Of a stretch of DNA of 64,000 nucleotides, positions 12,238-20,889 are shown in pieces. Source of the stretch: Methylobacterium nonmethylotrophicum (GTDB taxonomy: Bacteria; Pseudomonadota; Alphaproteobacteria; Rhizobiales; Beijerinckiaceae). A program made the position numbers and the translations under genes. Under the pieces are notes generated by a model, which was not told where the DNA came from, made no database searches, and saw only the letters and a list, made by a program, of their open reading frames with translations. Location: the NCBI RefSeq assembly GCF_004745635.1, contig NZ_SRLB01000011.1:186001-250000 (forward strand), written 5' to 3'. The first letter of the stretch is position 1. Every line of letters begins with the position of its first letter.

Positions 12238-13797
12238 TCACTTCCACGACGCCGCGTAGAAGCGCGGCACCTCGTCGGCCTGGGCGGTGAAGGCGAGGTC
12301 CCGGCTGAAGGCGTAGTTCGACGGGTAGGAGAACATCGGCACGACGTAGGCCTCACCGGCGATGCGCGCGAGCGCCTCTGCGTACTTGGCCTTGCGGGCG
12401 GCCGGATCGCTGCCGGTGTCGCCGGCCTGGAGTGTCGCGATCACCGCGGGATCGCGGGCGAGGTCCTCCTCGCCGCCCCGGAAGTAGATGCCGGTGAAGG
12501 CCGAGACGTCGTTGATCGAGAACGAGCCCCAGGTCTGGAAGCCGATCGAGGTCTTGCCGCCCCGCAGCGCATCCCGGAAGGCGGCATAGCGCAGGTAGTT
12601 GAGCTTCGCCCGGATGCCGACGGCGCGCAGGTAGCCGATCACCGCCTCGGCGTAGTCGCGCTCGCGATAGGCCGCGAGGTCGATCTCGAAGCCGTTCGGG
12701 TAGCCCGCTTCCTTGAGGAGCGCGCGCGCCTTGGCCGGGTCGTAGGCGTAAGCCGGCACGCCCGCGTCCGTGCAGCCGAACTGGTCGATGAAGCAGGCGG
12801 CGTTCATCACCCGGGCGCCGCCGCGCACCAGGTTGTCGACCATCGCCTTGCGGTCGATGGCGTGAAAGATCGCCCGGCGCACGCGGGCGTCCTTGATCGG
12901 CGAGTTCTCCATCGCCCGGCCCTGCACGTCGAATTGCAGGAAGCCGACCCGCATCGTCTCGGCGGAGAGCACGGTCAGGGTCGGGTCGTTCTTGAGCTGC
13001 TCGGCCTGGTCGGTCGGCACGCGCCAGATCCAGTCGACGCCGCCGGTCATCAGCTCGGCCATCCGGCTGTCGCCGTCCGGGATCACCCGGAACTCGAGCT
13101 TGCCGATCTTCGGCCGCCCGAGCGGGCTGCCCGGCCAGTATTTGTCGTTGCGTACCATCCGGACGCCCTTGCCGCTCTCGACGGCGACGATGCGGTAGGG
13201 CCCGGTGCCGACCGGCGCCTTGCTGAAGCCGTCGAGGCCGACTTTTTTGAAGTAGGCGGCCGGAAAGATCGGGGTCGGGCCCGAGAGGTATTCGAGGGCG
13301 GCCGGGAACGGGGCCTTGAGGTGGATCCGCACGCTGTGCGGGCCGGTCACCTCCGTCGCCTTCATCCAGTCGACGTTGCCCTTGGTGACGATCTTCGCCT
13401 CGGGCGTCAGCACGTAGTTGAACGTGAAGGCGACGTCCTCGGGCGTCAGGGGATCGCCGTTGTGGAAGGTCACGCCCTCGCGGATCGTCAGGTCCAGGGT
13501 CACCGGGTCGACCCAGGTCCAGGCCGTGGCGAGCTGCGGCTGGTGCTCGCCGGTCTTCGGGTCGCGGTGGATCAGCGTGTCCCAGACGTTGCGGGCCAGG
13601 ATCACGCCCTCGCGCACGCTGTTGTGGTAGGGGCTCAGGTTCTCCGGCTCGCTGTCCGAGGCGTAGACCAGGGTGTCGTTGGCCTTGGCCGCAAGCGCCG
13701 GGCCGGCGAGGCCGGCGAGGAGGAGGCCCGCGAGGAGCGCGCCCATTCCGCGCATCGTCCCCACCCGCACCCGGCCCGCGTCGATCCGTATCGGCAT
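12238..13797 (-). CDS. Peptide ABC transporter substrate-binding protein, family 5 (DppA/OppA-like)
   Basis: The 519-residue protein carries a signal peptide (hydrophobic MGALLAGLLLAGLAGPALA) and then the cluster C binding-protein fold: SPYHNSVREG, the FHNGDPLTPEDVAFTF segment diagnostic of the family near residue 115, and GTGPYRI. The start at 13797 has a GGAG 5 bases upstream; an alternative ATG at 13755 gives a shorter n-region. It is the first gene of the transporter unit and faces a divergent LysR regulator. The ligand is probably a peptide or peptide-like compound. Confidence 0.9.
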   Translation of the reverse strand: MPIRIDAGRVRVGTMRGMGALLAGLLLAGLAGPALAAKANDTLVYASDSEPENLSPYHNSVREGVILARNVWDTLIHRDPKTGEHQPQLATAWTWVDPVTLDLTIREGVTFHNGDPLTPEDVAFTFNYVLTPEAKIVTKGNVDWMKATEVTGPHSVRIHLKAPFPAALEYLSGPTPIFPAAYFKKVGLDGFSKAPVGTGPYRIVAVESGKGVRMVRNDKYWPGSPLGRPKIGKLEFRVIPDGDSRMAELMTGGVDWIWRVPTDQAEQLKNDPTLTVLSAETMRVGFLQFDVQGRAMENSPIKDARVRRAIFHAIDRKAMVDNLVRGGARVMNAACFIDQFGCTDAGVPAYAYDPAKARALLKEAGYPNGFEIDLAAYRERDYAEAVIGYLRAVGIRAKLNYLRYAAFRDALRGGKTSIGFQTWGSFSINDVSAFTGIYFRGGEEDLARDPAVIATLQAGDTGSDPAARKAKYAEALARIAGEAYVVPMFSYPSNYAFSRDLAFTAQADEVPRFYAASWK

Positions 13798-13923
13798 GTC
13801 GGCTCCGCCTCGTCGAGGGCAGCGCGGGCGCCCGGGCCCGTCATGCTGCACTGCCACATTCTTCACCCTGCCAGGATGTTGCGCAGATCCGATCGCAGCA
13901 AGACGAATTTGTCGATAGCTTCG

Positions 13924-13938
13924 TTGCCGAAACGGCAA
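13924..13938 (+). promoter_or_regulatory. Candidate LysR-type operator (TTGCCGAAACGGCAA)
   Basis: A perfect 6-bp dyad around AAA fits the T-N11-A motif of LysR-type regulators and lies 15 bases upstream of the divergent LysR start and 126 bases upstream of the binding-protein gene. It could mediate autoregulation and control of the transporter. Confidence 0.5.
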
Positions 13939-13953
13939 GGCAGAGCGGCATCG

Positions 13954-14853
13954 ATGCAGACGACGGCGTTGCGCTACTTCCTGGCGGTCGCGCGCGACGG
14001 CACGATCGCGGCGGCCTCCGCCCGGCTCAACGTCGCGCCTTCGGCGATCAGCCGGCAGATCGCCAACCTCGAGGCCGAGCTCGCCTGCCTGCTGTTCGAG
14101 CGCCGTCCGCGCGGCATGGTCTTGAGCCCGGCCGGCGAGCTCCTGGCCGGCCACGCCCGCCAAGTCCTGTCGAGCGCCGAGCAGGTCGTCACCGAGATCC
14201 GCGAGCTCGAAGGGTTGTGGCGCGGCCTCGTGCGCGTCGCCACCACCGAGGCCTTCGCGATCGAGCTCGTGCCGGGCGTGGTGGCGGAGTTCCACGCCCG
14301 CCACCCGGGCATCCGGTTCGAGCTCGCCGTGCTGCCGCCGGCCCAGGTCACCCACCGGGTGGTCCAGGGCGACGCCGATCTCGGGCTCACCTTCAGCCTG
14401 GCGCCCTCCGGCGACATTGCGGTGGCCTACCGCCACAGCCTCGACATGGTGGCGCTCTGCGCCCCCGACCATCCGCTGGCGGGGCGACGCCTCGTCGGCC
14501 TTGCCGATATCGCCGCCTACCCGGTCGCCCTCCTGCCCCGCGACACCACCCTGCGCACCATCCTGGACGCGGCCTGCGCCGAGGAGGGCATCCGGATCGA
14601 GCCGGCGCTGAGCGCGAACGTCCTCTCGGCCCTCATGCCCTTCGTGCACCGCAGCCGCGGCCTCACCCTGGTGTCCTCGATCGCGCTCCAGGGCCAGGTC
14701 GCCCGCGGCGAGCTTCGGGCGCTGCCGATCCGGTCGCGCCGCAGCCTCGCCCGCGGCATCGAGGTCCAGACCATGCGCGACCGGCGCCTGCCGCGGGCGG
14801 TGCAGGCGTTCCTGGCCGCGCTCGTCGCGGCGTTGCCGCCGGTGCGAGATTAG
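13954..14853 (+). CDS. LysR-family transcriptional regulator
   Basis: The 299-residue protein has an N-terminal winged helix-turn-helix (residues about 3-62, with SARLNVAPSAISRQIANLEAEL as the recognition region) and a LysR substrate-binding domain from about residue 90. It is transcribed away from the peptide transporter genes and shares their upstream region, the classic arrangement for a LysR regulator and its target. The inducer is unknown; a peptide or the imported compound is a reasonable guess. Confidence 0.9.
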   Translation: MQTTALRYFLAVARDGTIAAASARLNVAPSAISRQIANLEAELACLLFERRPRGMVLSPAGELLAGHARQVLSSAEQVVTEIRELEGLWRGLVRVATTEAFAIELVPGVVAEFHARHPGIRFELAVLPPAQVTHRVVQGDADLGLTFSLAPSGDIAVAYRHSLDMVALCAPDHPLAGRRLVGLADIAAYPVALLPRDTTLRTILDAACAEEGIRIEPALSANVLSALMPFVHRSRGLTLVSSIALQGQVARGELRALPIRSRRSLARGIEVQTMRDRRLPRAVQAFLAALVAALPPVRD

Positions 14854-15014
14854 AGCGATCCGAACCTGCCGGCTGCACTTGACGGACGAGCGTATCGCGC
14901 CGAGGATGACTGGACAGAGTCGGTCGATCCGGCTCGCCGGAAGGGATCTTGACCCGCCTTGCGCTCCGCTCTGCTTGACGAGACGTCCGCCGGCCCGGGC
15001 GCGATCCCGGCGCG

Positions 15015-15413
15015 ATGACCTCGATCGCGGGCCTGCCCGACTTCCTGCTCTATCTCGCCGCCGCGGCGGGGCTGACCGGCCTCTACCTGACGGTCTACAC
15101 CCTCGCCACGGCGCATAACGAGGTCGCGCTGATCCGCCGGGACGTGTCGGCCGCGTCGGTCGCCCTCGGCGGCAGCCTGCTCGGCTTCACCCTGCCGCTG
15201 GCGGTGGCGATCTACAACGCCCGCTCCCTGCTCGACTGCTTGGTCTGGGGCCTCGTCGCCCTGGTGGTGCAGATCGCGGTCTACTGGCTGGTCCGCCTCG
15301 CGGTGCCGGACCTGTCGCGGCGGATCGAGGACGACCGGGCGGCCGCCGCCATCCTGCTCGGGGCCGCCTCCCTCGCCGGCGGCGTCGTGAATGCCGCCGC
15401 GATGACCTATTGA
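15015..15413 (+). CDS. DUF350-family inner-membrane protein
   Basis: The 132-residue protein has four hydrophobic segments at roughly residues 8-28, 45-65, 72-92 and 108-130, with the conserved charged EVALIRRDVSAASVALGGSLLGF region between the first two, as in DUF350 (YjfL-like) proteins. It is the first gene of a tight unit with the DUF1190 and glutathionylspermidine-synthase-like genes, a combination that recurs in proteobacteria. Its biochemical role is unknown. Confidence 0.8.
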   Translation: MTSIAGLPDFLLYLAAAAGLTGLYLTVYTLATAHNEVALIRRDVSAASVALGGSLLGFTLPLAVAIYNARSLLDCLVWGLVALVVQIAVYWLVRLAVPDLSRRIEDDRAAAAILLGAASLAGGVVNAAAMTY

Positions 15414-15425
15414 GGCGATCGTCCG

Positions 15426-16082
15426 ATGAGCGAGCCGGCGCCCGAGGCCCCGAAGATTCCCCGCCGCTCCAAGCGCTCGGCCACGATCTCCCTGGTGCTC
15501 GTCGCCGGCGCGGGCGCCGCGGCCGTCGGGCTCGCCCGCCTCGATGCGACCCAGAAGGACGAGGACGTGCTCGTCTACGGGACGCTCGGCGCCTGCATCG
15601 CCGAGCGGCTGCGCAGCCCGGAGGCCTGCACCGACGCCGACAGGGCCGCCCGCACGGCCTACGCGGCGACCGCGCCGCGCTACGAGACCCTGGCGGATTG
15701 CGAGCGCCACCACGGCAGCGGCGGCTGCGTTCCGGGCGTGAGCGTGACGGCGGAGGCCGCGGACAAGTACCTGCCGGCGATGGCCGCCTTCATGATGGGG
15801 CGGACCGAGGAGCAGAACCTCGCGGTCCAGCCGCTCTACGCCCACGCCCCCGAGGAGCAGGGACAGGGGCATGCGGGGGCCGCGCATATGGGCGGCTACT
15901 GCACCGGCTGGGGCGGGCGGGTCGCCTATGCGGGCGGCGCGTCGCGGGTCCACGTCCCGGCCTCGGTCGCCCACACCACGTCCTCGACGCCGCGCCTCGT
16001 CGCCCGCGGCGGCTTCGGCGGGACCGGGCGGGCGATGGCCTCGGCGGGTGGCGGGCACGCGGCCGGATCCGGGGGCGGCTGA
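15426..16082 (+). CDS. DUF1190-family (YgiB-like) membrane-anchored protein
   Basis: The 218-residue protein has a basic N-terminus (RRSKRS), one hydrophobic anchor at about residues 18-38, a cysteine-bearing region (CIAERLRSPEAC, DCERHHGSGGC) and a Gly/Ser/Ala-rich low-complexity C-terminus. This matches YgiB/DUF1190. It starts 13 bases after the DUF350 gene, and its stop overlaps the next ATG by one base. YgiB and YgiC homologues are paired in many genomes; function remains unknown. Confidence 0.8.
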   Translation: MSEPAPEAPKIPRRSKRSATISLVLVAGAGAAAVGLARLDATQKDEDVLVYGTLGACIAERLRSPEACTDADRAARTAYAATAPRYETLADCERHHGSGGCVPGVSVTAEAADKYLPAMAAFMMGRTEEQNLAVQPLYAHAPEEQGQGHAGAAHMGGYCTGWGGRVAYAGGASRVHVPASVAHTTSSTPRLVARGGFGGTGRAMASAGGGHAAGSGGG

Positions 16083-17251
16083 TGCGCCGCGTCGCGATCC
16101 CCGAGCGGCCCGACTGGCGCGACCACGCGGCGCGCGCCGGCTTCCAGTTCCACTCCTTCGACGGCGCGCCGTACTGGGACGAGAGCGCCTACTACGCCTT
16201 CAGCCTGGCGGAGATCGAGGCGGAGATCGAGGAGCCGAGCCGCGCGCTCCACGCGCTCTGCCTCGCCTTCGTCGAGCGCGCGATCGCGGATGGCGAGATC
16301 CTCGCCTCGTTGCGGATCCCCGAGCATGCCTGGGACGCGATCCGGGCGAGCTGGCGCCGGCGCGACCCCGCGCTCTACGGCCGCCTCGACCTCAGCTACG
16401 GCGGCGCCGGCCCGGCGAAGCTCCTCGAATACAATGCCGACACGCCGACCGCCCTCTACGAGAGCGCGGTGTTCCAGTGGCTCTGGCTCGAGGACGGGCT
16501 CGCGCAGGGACGCCTGCCGGCGGGCTGCGACCAGTACAATTCGCTGCACGAGCGGCTGATCGCGCGCTTTACGGAGATCGCCGCGGCGACCGGTGCGGGC
16601 CGCATCGCCTTCGCGAGCTTCCCCGACGCGCCGGAGGACCGCGGCACGGTCGCCTACCTGCAGGATTGCGCGCTCCAGGCCGGCCTCGCCGCGCCGTTCC
16701 TGCCGGTCGAGGCGATCGGGCTCGGCGCCGGCGGGTGGTTCGTCGACGAGGCCTCCCGCCCGATCGAGGCGCTGTTCAAGCTCTATCCGTGGGAGTGGAT
16801 GTTCGCCGACCCGTTCGGCCGGGCGGTCGGCGCCTCGCCCACCCGCTTCCTGGAGCCGCCCTGGAAGGCGGTCCTCTCCAACAAGGGGATGCTCGCCCAT
16901 CTCTGGGCGATGGAGCCGGGCCACCCGAACCTCCTGCCGGCCTTCTTCGAGGAGGATCCGGCCAAGGCCGCGCTCGGCGACAGCTTCGTCAAGAAGCCGC
17001 TCTACGCCCGCGAGGGCGCCAACGTCCTGATCGTGCGCGACGGCGCCGTCGCGGCCTATGGCGAGGGTCCGTACGGGGCCGAGGGCTATGTCCGCCAGGG
17101 CCTCGCCGCCCTGCCGCGCTTCGGCGAGGCGTACGCCCTGATCGGCAGCTGGATCGTCGGGGACGTCCCCGCCGGCCTGTGCCTGCGCGAGGCCGATGGC
17201 CTCATCACCACGGACCGCGCCCGCTTCGTGCCGCACGTCATCGACCCGTGA
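16082..17251 (+). CDS. Glutathionylspermidine synthase-like ATP-grasp protein (YgiC/YjfC type)
   Basis: The 389-residue protein matches the synthetase half of glutathionylspermidine synthase. Visible features are the RPDW N-terminus, LSYGGAGPAKLLEYNADTPT (substrate/ATP region near residues 100-120), and KPLYAREGANV plus GSWIVGDVPAGLC near the C-terminus, which carry ATP-grasp Lys and Mg ligands. It lacks an amidase domain, as in YgiC. These homologues do not all make glutathionylspermidine, and the true substrate may be a peptide or protein. It is translationally coupled to the DUF1190 gene. Confidence 0.85.
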   Translation: MRRVAIPERPDWRDHAARAGFQFHSFDGAPYWDESAYYAFSLAEIEAEIEEPSRALHALCLAFVERAIADGEILASLRIPEHAWDAIRASWRRRDPALYGRLDLSYGGAGPAKLLEYNADTPTALYESAVFQWLWLEDGLAQGRLPAGCDQYNSLHERLIARFTEIAAATGAGRIAFASFPDAPEDRGTVAYLQDCALQAGLAAPFLPVEAIGLGAGGWFVDEASRPIEALFKLYPWEWMFADPFGRAVGASPTRFLEPPWKAVLSNKGMLAHLWAMEPGHPNLLPAFFEEDPAKAALGDSFVKKPLYAREGANVLIVRDGAVAAYGEGPYGAEGYVRQGLAALPRFGEAYALIGSWIVGDVPAGLCLREADGLITTDRARFVPHVIDP

Positions 17252-17267
17252 GCGCGGCGGCTCCCGC

Positions 17268-17981
17268 TCACGCGGCGCCGGCCCCGCAGCACGCCCCGCT
17301 CTCCTTCACCGGGCAGAGCGGTCCGCAGGACGCCACCCCCGGCAGGCGCTGCCGCAGGCAGCAGGTGCGACGGCGGGCGCCGCACAGGGCCTGGGCGAGC
17401 GGGCTGCGGGCGCAGGGCGGACCGCCGCACCAGCCGAGGCAGGCCGCGACCTCCGGGCAGGCCAGCGTCTCGGGCTCGCCGAGCTGGCGCGCGACGTAGT
17501 CGAGGATCACCGCGGCGTTGCCCCAGATCACCCGGGGGGCGATGCCGCACTGCTCCCGGCACAGCTCGACGAAGGGCCGCAGGTGGTCCTCGACGAGGCC
17601 CGCGAGCCCGGCGGGACGATCCTCATGCTCGATCTCCTGCGGCACCAGGAACCGGGCGGGGCGGCCCGCCGCGTCGAGCTCGAGGCTCGTCGTCGCGAAG
17701 GCGAGCGGCAGCGGCCGCCGCAGGCGCACGAGCGCCGTCATCACGGGGGTCGCGAGCGGCGCGAGGTAGAACTGGCTCCAGTAGGAGACGAGGGCGCGCC
17801 GGTCGACCGCGCCGGGGCAGACCCCGAGCCCGGCCCCGAAGGCCGCGAGCGTGGCCTCGAACACGGCGGGGTCGCGCAGCGCGACGAGGGGCGTCGCCCC
17901 CGGCCCGCCGGGGCCGGCGGCCACGCCCTCCCGGTAGGCGCCGAGGGAATCCGGGACGCGGGACACGACGTCCTGGATCAT
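17268..17981 (-). CDS. fhuF: FhuF-type siderophore-iron reductase
   Basis: The 237-residue protein ends with a cysteine cluster CC-x10-C-x3-C near residues 207-223, corresponding to the [2Fe-2S] site of FhuF (usually CC-x10-C-x2-C). Further cysteines precede it (GWCGGPPC) and follow it (CC near the end). FhuF reduces ferric siderophore complexes in the cytoplasm to release iron. Its ATG overlaps the stop of the upstream MFS transporter by 4 bases, so import and reduction are probably coupled. The one-residue-longer cysteine spacing is unusual. Confidence 0.8.
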   Translation of the reverse strand: MIQDVVSRVPDSLGAYREGVAAGPGGPGATPLVALRDPAVFEATLAAFGAGLGVCPGAVDRRALVSYWSQFYLAPLATPVMTALVRLRRPLPLAFATTSLELDAAGRPARFLVPQEIEHEDRPAGLAGLVEDHLRPFVELCREQCGIAPRVIWGNAAVILDYVARQLGEPETLACPEVAACLGWCGGPPCARSPLAQALCGARRRTCCLRQRLPGVASCGPLCPVKESGACCGAGAA

Positions 17982-19216
17982 CGGAGGCCCGCCCGGTCGG
18001 CCCGCCTCGTGCGGGCGACCACGAGGGCGAGCCAGGCGAGCGCCGCGGCGTAGAGCGGCATCGCGGCGGCGAAGTAGGCGGGCCAGCCGGCCAGGGCGGC
18101 GAGCGCCGGGGCGGCGACCCGGAGCGGCATCGCCGCGAAGAAGGCGGCGCCGAACAGGAGCGCGTAATCGGTGGCGGGCCGCGGTCCTTCTGCCCAGCGA
18201 TAGATCATGTTGAACACCGGCACCCCGAGGAAGCCGCCGAAGACGTAGTTCAGGATCGTGGCGGTCACGGCCAGCCCCTCGGCGCGAATGGCGCAGGCCG
18301 CCGCCATCAGGCCGCCGGAGGCCAGCACCCCGATCCCGCCGAGCAGGATCAGCCGCACGGTGCCGAAGCGGGCCGCCAGGCCGCCGGCCATCAGGGCCAT
18401 CGCCAGGTTGACCGCCGGCAGGATCGTGCCGGTGAGGAACCCGACCCGGCCGAGCGGCACCCCGAGGTCGAGGAGCGCCAGGGTGTTGGGGCCGGCCAGC
18501 AGGTAGGCGGCGGCGAAGTAGGCGCCGAGCGCCGCGATGCGGCCGACGAGGGCGCGCAGGCGCCCGAACGACCCGGACCAGCTTTCCGGCGCGCCGCCAA
18601 GACCCCGCAGCCGCGCCTCCGGATAGGCGAGGATCGGCAGGAGGCAGAGCGCGTCGAGGCCCGCGCAGGCGAGGAGCGCCGCCGGCCAGCCGAGCGCGTC
18701 GTAGGAGCCGACCAGGACGCCGACGCCCAGGATGCCGCCGAGCGAGGCGCCGCAGAGCTTGGCCGAGGCGACGAAGGCCCGCCGCTCCGCCGGCACCGTC
18801 TCGACGACGAGCGCCTCGAGGGCGATGTCCATGGTGGCGCTGCAGGCGCAGGTCGCGATGGCGAGGACCAGCAGCGCGGCGAGCGGCCAGTGCTCGCCGA
18901 GGCTCAAGGTTGCGAGGAGCGCCACCGTGGCGCCCTGCGCCGCGACGATCCAGCCGAGGCGGTGCCCGAGGAAGGGCAGCCGCACCCGGTCGAGCAGGGC
19001 CGCCCACAGGAAGGTGAGCCCGACCGGCAGGTTGATGAGCTGCAACAGCCCGACCTCGGCGAGGTCGAGGCCGCGCGCCCGCAGGATCAGCGGCGCGCCG
19101 CCGGACAGGAAGCCGAGCGTCGCCCCGAAGGTCACGTAGAGGCAGAAGAACGGGGCGAGCGGGCGCAGGGCGGAGAGGATGCTGCGCGCGTCGCGGGGCG
19201 CGAGGGCCTGCGTCAC
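17978..19216 (-). CDS. MFS transporter, siderophore-uptake (RhtX/FptX-like)
   Basis: The 412-residue protein has 12 predicted membrane segments in two halves joined by a loop near residues 200-215. It has the MFS-type loop WAALLDRVRLPFLGHRLGW after helix 2. The adjacent, 4-base-overlapping fhuF gene and general similarity to RhtX/FptX-type single-subunit siderophore importers suggest inner-membrane uptake of ferric siderophores. AmpG-like muropeptide transport is a weaker alternative. No outer-membrane receptor is in the window. Confidence 0.75.
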   Translation of the reverse strand: MTQALAPRDARSILSALRPLAPFFCLYVTFGATLGFLSGGAPLILRARGLDLAEVGLLQLINLPVGLTFLWAALLDRVRLPFLGHRLGWIVAAQGATVALLATLSLGEHWPLAALLVLAIATCACSATMDIALEALVVETVPAERRAFVASAKLCGASLGGILGVGVLVGSYDALGWPAALLACAGLDALCLLPILAYPEARLRGLGGAPESWSGSFGRLRALVGRIAALGAYFAAAYLLAGPNTLALLDLGVPLGRVGFLTGTILPAVNLAMALMAGGLAARFGTVRLILLGGIGVLASGGLMAAACAIRAEGLAVTATILNYVFGGFLGVPVFNMIYRWAEGPRPATDYALLFGAAFFAAMPLRVAAPALAALAGWPAYFAAAMPLYAAALAWLALVVARTRRADRAGLR

Positions 19217-19270
19217 CGCGCGCGAGGCCCGGCGCCGGGACGAGCCGCGGCGTGCCGTGCCGCCGCGAGA

Positions 19271-19320
19271 GCGTAGTTTGGAATCACACTAATTCTGCTT
19301 TGCGTGACAGTGACTTAATG
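19271..19320 (-). promoter_or_regulatory. AT-rich candidate promoter of the MFS-fhuF unit
   Basis: A local AT-rich stretch with two T/A-rich half sites (TTTGGAAT and AATTCTGCTTT) lies 55-104 bases upstream of the MFS start in otherwise very GC-rich DNA. An iron-responsive operator would be expected here, but the spacing fits no textbook Irr or RirA box exactly. Confidence 0.3.
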
Positions 19321-19392
19321 CCTTACGGGAGCGCGCCCGGGCATTCAAGCCGCCCCTTGCCCGCGCGGCGCCCTCGGGGACGCGGCGTCGCG

Positions 19393-20331
19393 TCAGAAGA
19401 TCGCCGTCATGGGCGCGTCGCCGGGCCGGACGAGGCCGCGATACATGCCGGCGGTGTTGAACGGCATGGCGACCCGCCCGCGCACATCGACCGCGATCAG
19501 GCCGCCCTCGCCGCCCAGCGGCGTGAGCGCGTCCCGCACCACTGCCTCGGCGGCGGTCGCGAGGTCGAGGCCCGCATAGGCCATGCGGGCGCAGACGTCG
19601 TGGGCGGCGGCGGCGCGGATGAAGACCTCGCCGGTGCCGGTGCAGGACACCGCCGCGGTGCGGTCGTCGGCGTAGGTGCCGGCGCCGATCAGCGGCGAAT
19701 CGCCGATGCGGCCCGGCCGCTTGTTGGTCATGCCGCCGGTCGAGGTCAGGGCCGCGAGATGGCCGTGGCGGTCGAGCGCGACGGCCCCGACGGTGCCGAA
19801 CTTGTGGCGCTCGCCGAGGGGCGCCGACCCGTCGTGGTCGAGGCTGACCCGCCCCTCCGCCTGCGCCGCCGCGAGCTGGCGCCGGCGCTCCTCGGTCGAG
19901 AAGAAGTCCGGCGCGACCATCTCGAGCCCGTGCCGGCGGCAGAAATCCTCGGCCCCGGCCCCGGCGAGGAGGACGTGCGTGCCCTCGTCCATCACCGCGC
20001 GGGCGGCCCGGCCGGGCCGGCGCACCCGGGTCAGGCCCGCGACGGCGCCGGCGCGCAGGGTCGCGCCGTCCATGATCGCGGCGTCGAGCTCGTGCGTGCC
20101 GGCGCTGGTGAAGACCGCGCCGTGGCCGGCATTGAACAGCGGGCATTCCTCCAGGAGGTCGACCGCGAGGCCGACTGCCGCGAGGGCGCTGCCGCCCTCC
20201 GCCAGGCACCGCTCGCCCGCCGCCAGGATCGCCGCCAGGGCGTCGTGATAGGGCGCCTCGGCGGCGGGGTCGGCCCGCGCGATCGTGCCGGCGCCGCCGT
20301 GGATGACGAGGACGGGACGGGATTCGGTCAT
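19393..20331 (-). CDS. iaaA: Plant-type L-asparaginase / isoaspartyl peptidase (Ntn hydrolase)
   Basis: The 312-residue protein starts MTESRPVLVIHGGAGT, the conserved first strand of the family, at the ATG at 20331. The autoprocessing site HKFGTVGAVALD near residue 179 contains the threonine that becomes the N-terminal nucleophile of the beta subunit; TSTGGMTNKRPGRIGDSP and CTGTGE follow and bind substrate. The enzyme hydrolyses beta-aspartyl dipeptides and asparagine in the cytoplasm. It may process peptides delivered by the importer at 6.8-13.8 kb, which is inference only. Confidence 0.92.
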   Translation of the reverse strand: MTESRPVLVIHGGAGTIARADPAAEAPYHDALAAILAAGERCLAEGGSALAAVGLAVDLLEECPLFNAGHGAVFTSAGTHELDAAIMDGATLRAGAVAGLTRVRRPGRAARAVMDEGTHVLLAGAGAEDFCRRHGLEMVAPDFFSTEERRRQLAAAQAEGRVSLDHDGSAPLGERHKFGTVGAVALDRHGHLAALTSTGGMTNKRPGRIGDSPLIGAGTYADDRTAAVSCTGTGEVFIRAAAAHDVCARMAYAGLDLATAAEAVVRDALTPLGGEGGLIAVDVRGRVAMPFNTAGMYRGLVRPGDAPMTAIF

Positions 20332-20362
20332 GGCGTCAGGATCCGGGTCGCGGGATGATTCG

Positions 20363-20479
20363 GGTGGAGGCAGCGTCACCGGCATCAAGGGCCTCGGCGA
20401 GGCGATCGCCAACGCGGTCGGCCACGCGACGGGCTGGCGCATCCGCGACCTGCCGATCCGGATCCAGGACCTGCTGTGA
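20363..20479 (+). pseudogene. C-terminal remnant of a xanthine-dehydrogenase-family molybdenum subunit
   Basis: The last 38 codons before the TGA at 20479 read as the conserved C-terminus of molybdopterin-binding hydroxylase subunits: KGLGEAIANAV, then ATG-x-RIRDLPI and a final DLL. The alanine/asparagine helix and the (R)DLPI end are typical. Nothing upstream in this frame continues the roughly 750-residue protein; the preceding DNA belongs to the opposite-strand asparaginase. I read it as the stump of a deleted gene. Confidence 0.7.
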
Positions 20480-20496
20480 CAGGTTTTCCGGCCGCG

Positions 20497-20862
20497 TCAC
20501 CCCGCATCCCGGAGCCGCTGCCCCGCCTCGCCGTAGCCGAGCGCCGCCGCGGCGCGGTTGGCGATGCCGCGGCTCAGCGTCACCCATTCGAGGTCGTTGA
20601 TCGCCTTGACCAGGCGCGCGCGCTCCGGCGCGTCCTCCTCGATAGATCCCGCCTCGGCGAGGTTCACGGCGGCGATCAGGACCTGGTCGCGCCCGTCCTC
20701 GATCCGGGGATCGCGCTCGACATGGCCGCGCACGGCGTCGTCGAAGCCCTTGATGACCGCCCAGGGCAGCGCGTCGGCGCTGCAGCCCGCCGGGTAGCTC
20801 CGGGCGATGCCGCGGGCACCCGCCGCGGCCTCCCGGACGAGTTCGACGAGCTTGGCGACCAT
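20497..20862 (-). CDS. Hypothetical protein
   Basis: A 121-residue, mainly helical protein with good codon bias and no cysteine cluster or membrane segment. It starts MVAKLVELVREAAAG and contains a central ALPWAVIKGFDDAV segment and an LVKAINDLEWVTLSRGIANRAAAALG C-terminal half. I do not recognise a family. It begins 28 bases downstream of the tandem 159-bp repeats that follow the alpha/beta hydrolase gene on the same strand, so it may be a distal operon member. Confidence 0.55.
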   Translation of the reverse strand: MVAKLVELVREAAAGARGIARSYPAGCSADALPWAVIKGFDDAVRGHVERDPRIEDGRDQVLIAAVNLAEAGSIEEDAPERARLVKAINDLEWVTLSRGIANRAAAALGYGEAGQRLRDAG

Positions 20863-20889
20863 GGCGTATCCGTCCTGCCTGTCCGGAGC

